Assembly: GCA_025965495.1 (NCBI GenBank)
Contig: JAOPWW010000166.1
Location: 1-8,022, forward strand
Reading direction: 5' to 3'
From: Frankiales bacterium
Lineage (GTDB): Bacteria > Actinomycetota > Actinomycetes > Mycobacteriales > SCTD01
DNA: 8,022 nt
Of this stretch, positions 5,513-8,022 are shown one piece after another. The position numbers and the translations under genes were made by a program. The notes beneath the pieces are model-generated. The model was given only the letters and a program-made list of their open reading frames with translations. It did no database searches and had not been told where the DNA came from. How positions within the stretch are numbered: position 1 is the first letter of the stretch; each line of letters starts with the position of its first letter.

Positions 5513-6802
5513 TCAGCCCGAGCGCTGCCTCTTGTCGCGGTACATGGCCCGGTCGGCGGTGTGCAGCAGGGCGGCGCCGTCGTGGCCCGTGGTCGCCGAG
5601 CAGGCCCAGCCGACGCTGCCCGACAGCACCAGCCGCCCGACGCCGTCGACCGCGAACGGCTCGGCGAACACGCGGCGCAGCCGCTCCGCGAGCTCGAGGA
5701 CGGCGTCGTCGCCCTCGACGTCCTCGCAGAGCACGACGAACTCGTCGCCCCCGAGCCGCGCCGCGGTGTCGCCCGGACGGACGTGGCCGGCGAGGCGCGC
5801 GCCGAGCTCGGTCAGGACGACGTCGCCGGCGGCGTGCCCGAAGCGGTCGTTGACCTCCTTGAACCGGTCGAGGTCGACGAGGAGCACGCCGACGTGCCCC
5901 CCGCCCCGGCGGGCCCGCAGCAGCGCGTGGTCGAGCCGGTCCTGCAGCAGCGGGCGCGTCGGCAGGCCGGTCAGCGGGTCGTGCATCGCCCGGACGACCG
6001 CCTCGTTCTCGCGCCGCTCGCGCTGCCGCGCTCCCGAGAGGACGTTCGCGACGCCCTGCAGCAGCTGCCGCTGGACGTCGTCGAACTCGTGCTCGTCGGT
6101 CCAGCAGGCGACCAGCTGGCCGAGGGCGCCCTCGGGCGCCTGCAGCGGCGCGTCGGCGGTCGCGACCACACCTCGCGCGCGCAGCTCCGGCACCGACGGA
6201 CCGGTGCCGCGGGACAGCACGTGGCCGTCGGGCAGCGGGTCCGCGCCGCACCAGCGGGTGACCCGCAGCCGCCGGTCGGCGTCGCGCTCGAGCAGCCCGA
6301 CGTGGGGCGCCTCGAGCAGGGCGGCAGTCCGCGACAGGACCTCGCCCAGCCCGTTCTCCAGCGAGTGGTCCAGGAGCATGCGCACGCCGAGGTCGGCGAC
6401 GAGCCGCTGGGCGGCGAGGGACCGCTCGGCCGCCCGGGTCAGCAGCACGCGCTCGTGCACGTCCCGGCTGACGAAGACCAGGCCACCCACCTCCGGGTCG
6501 GCCACCCGGTTGACGCCCGTCGTCTCCATCCACCGGTAGGGCTGGCCCTCCTGCTGGACCCGCACGACGGTCAGGGTGGTCCGGGACGGGTCGGCGAGCA
6601 GGTCCAGGAACGCCTGGGTGACGACCTGCTGGTCGTCGGGGTGGACCCACGAGCGGCTGTCGCGTCCGTCGGCCTCCGACGGGCCGCCCGCGCTGTCGCG
6701 GTTGACCGACAGCACGGTGCCGTCCGGGGCGATGACGGAGATGATCTCGTCGAGGTGGGCGACGAGCCCGCGGCGGTCGGGCCGCTCCCCGGGTATCGAC
6801 AC
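5513..6802 (-). CDS. Soluble PAS-GAF-GGDEF diguanylate cyclase
   Basis: A 429-residue protein predicted to make cyclic di-GMP from two GTP. An N-terminal PAS domain (about 12-118) contains WVHPDD (52-57) and the closing pattern FVSRDVHER. A GAF-like domain (about 125-260) follows, beginning AERSLAAQRLVADLG and ending in a charged helix, RQRERRENEAVVRAMHD. The GGDEF domain (about 272-429) has DPLTGLPTR (275-283), VDLDRFKEVND (309-319, metal site) and RLGGDEF (349-355, intact active site). It also has the feedback I-site RPGD (342-345), five residues before GGDEF. No transmembrane segment, signal peptide or EAL domain is visible, so sensing should be cytosolic. PAS and GAF ligands are unknown; neither domain shows a LOV or phytochrome-type chromophore cysteine motif. 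The chosen GTG at 6802 has AGGA (6810-6813) at spacing 7; a GTG at 6820 is an alternative. It lies between the dehydrogenase and the glycosylase, possibly in one transcript. Confidence 0.91.
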   Translation of the reverse strand: MSIPGERPDRRGLVAHLDEIISVIAPDGTVLSVNRDSAGGPSEADGRDSRSWVHPDDQQVVTQAFLDLLADPSRTTLTVVRVQQEGQPYRWMETTGVNRVADPEVGGLVFVSRDVHERVLLTRAAERSLAAQRLVADLGVRMLLDHSLENGLGEVLSRTAALLEAPHVGLLERDADRRLRVTRWCGADPLPDGHVLSRGTGPSVPELRARGVVATADAPLQAPEGALGQLVACWTDEHEFDDVQRQLLQGVANVLSGARQRERRENEAVVRAMHDPLTGLPTRPLLQDRLDHALLRARRGGGHVGVLLVDLDRFKEVNDRFGHAAGDVVLTELGARLAGHVRPGDTAARLGGDEFVVLCEDVEGDDAVLELAERLRRVFAEPFAVDGVGRLVLSGSVGWACSATTGHDGAALLHTADRAMYRDKRQRSG

Positions 6803-6809
6803 CCGTGCA

Positions 6810-6813
6810 TCCT
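6810..6813 (-). promoter_or_regulatory. Short Shine-Dalgarno (AGGA) supporting the GTG start at 6802
   Basis: AGGA on the minus strand sits 7 bases before the GTG at 6802 of the PAS-GAF-GGDEF gene. The alternative in-frame GTG at 6820 lacks a comparable site. The 53-base gap between the aldehyde dehydrogenase stop and this gene shows no convincing promoter or terminator; the best stem there (6820-6824 with 6834-6838) is only 5 bp. Confidence 0.5.
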
Positions 6814-6855
6814 GGCCCACCTGCGCCGTCCGGGCAGGCCGATCGCCAGAGTCGG

Positions 6856-8022
6856 CTACTCCACCTGCGCGGGGGTGCTGTCCGCGCCGCCCTCGCCCAC
6901 CCACACGGCCTTGACGTTGGTGAACTCGCGGATGCCGTGCGCCGCGAGCTCGCGGCCGTAGCCGCTGGTCTTGACGCCGCCGAAGGGCAGGGCGGGGAAG
7001 CTGGACGTCATCCCGTTGAGGAACACCGCGCCGGCCTCGAGGTCGCGCACGAAGCGGTCCTGCTCGGCCGGGTCGCTGGTCCACGCGTTCGAACCCAGGC
7101 CGAAGGCCGTCGCGTTCGCCAGCGCGATCGCCTCGTCGAGGTCGGCCACCCGGTGCAGCTGCGCCACCGGGCCGAAGACCTCCTCGGTGTACATCCGCAT
7201 CTCGGGCGTGACGTCGGCGAGCAGCGTCGGCGGGTAGAACCAGCCCGGCCCGCTCGGGGCCGCGCCCCCGAGCAGCAGTCGGGCCCCCTTGTCGACGGCG
7301 TCCTGGACCAGCTCGGTCACGTCCTCGCGGCCCTGCTCGGTCGCGAGCGGCCCCACGTCGACGCCGTCGGCCTTCGGGTCGCCCACCACGAGCGCGGCGA
7401 GCGCGTCCCGGAACAGCCCCTCGAACTCCTCGTAGACGTCGGTGTGGACGATGAAGCGCTTGGCCGCGATGCAGCTCTGCCCGTTGTTCTGGCAGCGGCT
7501 GGTGGCGGCCACCTGGGCGGCCTTGTGCAGGTCCGCCGACGGCATGACGACGAACGGGTCGCTGCCGCCGAGCTCCAGGACCGTCTTCTTGAGCTCCTCG
7601 CCGGCGATGGACGCCACCGACTGCCCCGCCGGGGTCGAGCCGGTCAGGGTCGCGGCCACGACGCGGTCGTCGCGCAGGACCGTCTCGACGTCCTTGCTGC
7701 CGATCAGCAGGGTCAGGAAGACGTCGGCGGGGAAGCCGGCCTTCTCGAACAGCTCCTGCATGTACAGGGCCGTCTGCGGGACGTTGCTGGCGTGCTTGAG
7801 CAGCCCCGTGTTGCCGGCCATCAGGGCCGGCGCGGCGAAGCGCATGGCCTGCCAGAGCGGGAAGTTCCACGGCATGACCGCGAGGACGGGGCCGAGCGGC
7901 TGGTAGCGCGCGTAGGCCTTGACGGCGCCGACGCTCTCGGCGTCGGCGACCTCGTCGGCGAGGAACGCCTCGCCGTGCTCGGCGTAGAAGCGCAGCCCGG
8001 CGGCGCACTTGCCGATCTCGGT
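6856..8022 (-). CDS. NAD(P)-dependent aldehyde dehydrogenase, succinate-semialdehyde type (N-terminus beyond window)
   Basis: The visible 388 residues cover most of an aldehyde dehydrogenase of about 455-460 residues; the reading frame runs in phase off the right edge, so roughly 70 N-terminal residues are missing. All catalytic elements are present: MPWNFPLW (fragment residues 50-57, with the oxyanion Asn53), TLTGS (coenzyme fold), LELGGSDPF with general base Glu150, NNGQSCIAAKRF with nucleophile Cys184, and EEVFGPV. The combination KHASN, ELGGSDPF and QSCIAAKRF is close to the Sad/YneI and mycobacterial GabD1 group, which oxidise succinic semialdehyde to succinate in GABA and related catabolism. 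Other small aldehydes are possible substrates, so I give no gene symbol. No GABA transaminase is visible nearby. An internal ATG at fragment residue 50 is not the start, because homology continues upstream (EIGKCAAGLRFYAEHGEAF). The gene is followed after 53 bases by the GGDEF gene on the same strand. Confidence 0.93.
   Translation of the reverse strand, partial: TEIGKCAAGLRFYAEHGEAFLADEVADAESVGAVKAYARYQPLGPVLAVMPWNFPLWQAMRFAAPALMAGNTGLLKHASNVPQTALYMQELFEKAGFPADVFLTLLIGSKDVETVLRDDRVVAATLTGSTPAGQSVASIAGEELKKTVLELGGSDPFVVMPSADLHKAAQVAATSRCQNNGQSCIAAKRFIVHTDVYEEFEGLFRDALAALVVGDPKADGVDVGPLATEQGREDVTELVQDAVDKGARLLLGGAAPSGPGWFYPPTLLADVTPEMRMYTEEVFGPVAQLHRVADLDEAIALANATAFGLGSNAWTSDPAEQDRFVRDLEAGAVFLNGMTSSFPALPFGGVKTSGYGRELAAHGIREFTNVKAVWVGEGGADSTPAQVE

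Noticed and set aside
4314..6650. 778-codon minus-strand open frame overlapping the glycosylase and cyclase genes in another phase
   Set aside because: It is strongly RGPA-rich with no domain, and the real proteins lie in other frames of the same strand.
6820..6838. Stem CCTGC/GCAGG with a 9-base loop between the dehydrogenase and GGDEF genes as a terminator
   Set aside because: It is only 5 bp, has no U-rich tail and no consistent outer pairing, which is too weak to call at this GC content.
4532..6961. 809-codon plus-strand open frame opposite the glycosylase and GGDEF genes
   Set aside because: It is antisense to two well-supported genes and has only low-complexity composition.
6803..8008. 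Upstream extension of the GGDEF reading frame through the aldehyde dehydrogenase gene
   Set aside because: The extension is a frame-shifted shadow of the dehydrogenase. PAS similarity begins just after GTG 6802, which has a ribosome-binding site.
1..8022. Search for tRNA or rRNA genes, CRISPR arrays, IS ends, attachment sites or defence genes
   Set aside because: No repeated spacers, transposase or integrase motifs, or RNA-gene signatures were seen, and nearly all bases are accounted for by seven housekeeping-like genes.

Overview
The window reads as chromosomal DNA from a very GC-rich actinobacterium. G or C fills almost every third codon position, GTG starts are common, and the protein families are typical of that phylum: ThyX, a two-domain GNAT acetyltransferase, a YcaQ/AlkX-type glycosylase, and an aldehyde dehydrogenase of the succinate-semialdehyde group. 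The genus cannot be told from the sequence. Coding density is high, and no gap between genes exceeds about 90 bases. I found no tRNA, rRNA, CRISPR array, insertion sequence, phage gene or other mobile element.

Left part (1-1813, minus strand): a compact run reading leftward of an Lrp/AsnC-family regulator, a two-domain GNAT acetyltransferase and the start of thyX (flavin-dependent thymidylate synthase, cut by the window edge). The first two overlap by 4 bases in an ATGA arrangement. Only 9 bases separate the acetyltransferase stop from the thyX start.

Centre-left (1814-2811): an EamA/DMT-type ten-helix transporter is transcribed divergently from the regulator. The gap of about 53 bases holds nested and abutting perfect palindromes, the best operator candidates in the window. 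A regulator facing a metabolite exporter suggests Lrp-type control of small-molecule, perhaps amino-acid, efflux. That is inference.

Centre (2812-4335): a plus-strand gene encodes an unusual protein. It has a helical N-terminus, a four-cysteine zinc-ribbon-like module and a short-chain dehydrogenase/reductase domain whose usual YxxxK tyrosine is absent. Its leader has a 7-bp hairpin directly against the Shine-Dalgarno sequence. This is the least understood gene here and the best candidate for uncharted biochemistry.

Right part (4307-8022, minus strand): three genes read leftward. They are an aldehyde dehydrogenase (start beyond the window), a soluble PAS-GAF-GGDEF diguanylate cyclase and a winged-helix DNA glycosylase of the YcaQ/AlkX type with a QxD motif. 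The glycosylase gene ends inside the 3' end of the dehydrogenase/reductase gene (29-base convergent overlap).

Overall this looks like an ordinary core or near-core region rather than an accessory island. I see no multi-gene defence, biosynthetic or mobile system. The items worth a second look are the zinc-ribbon SDR, its leader, and the palindrome cluster between the regulator and the transporter.
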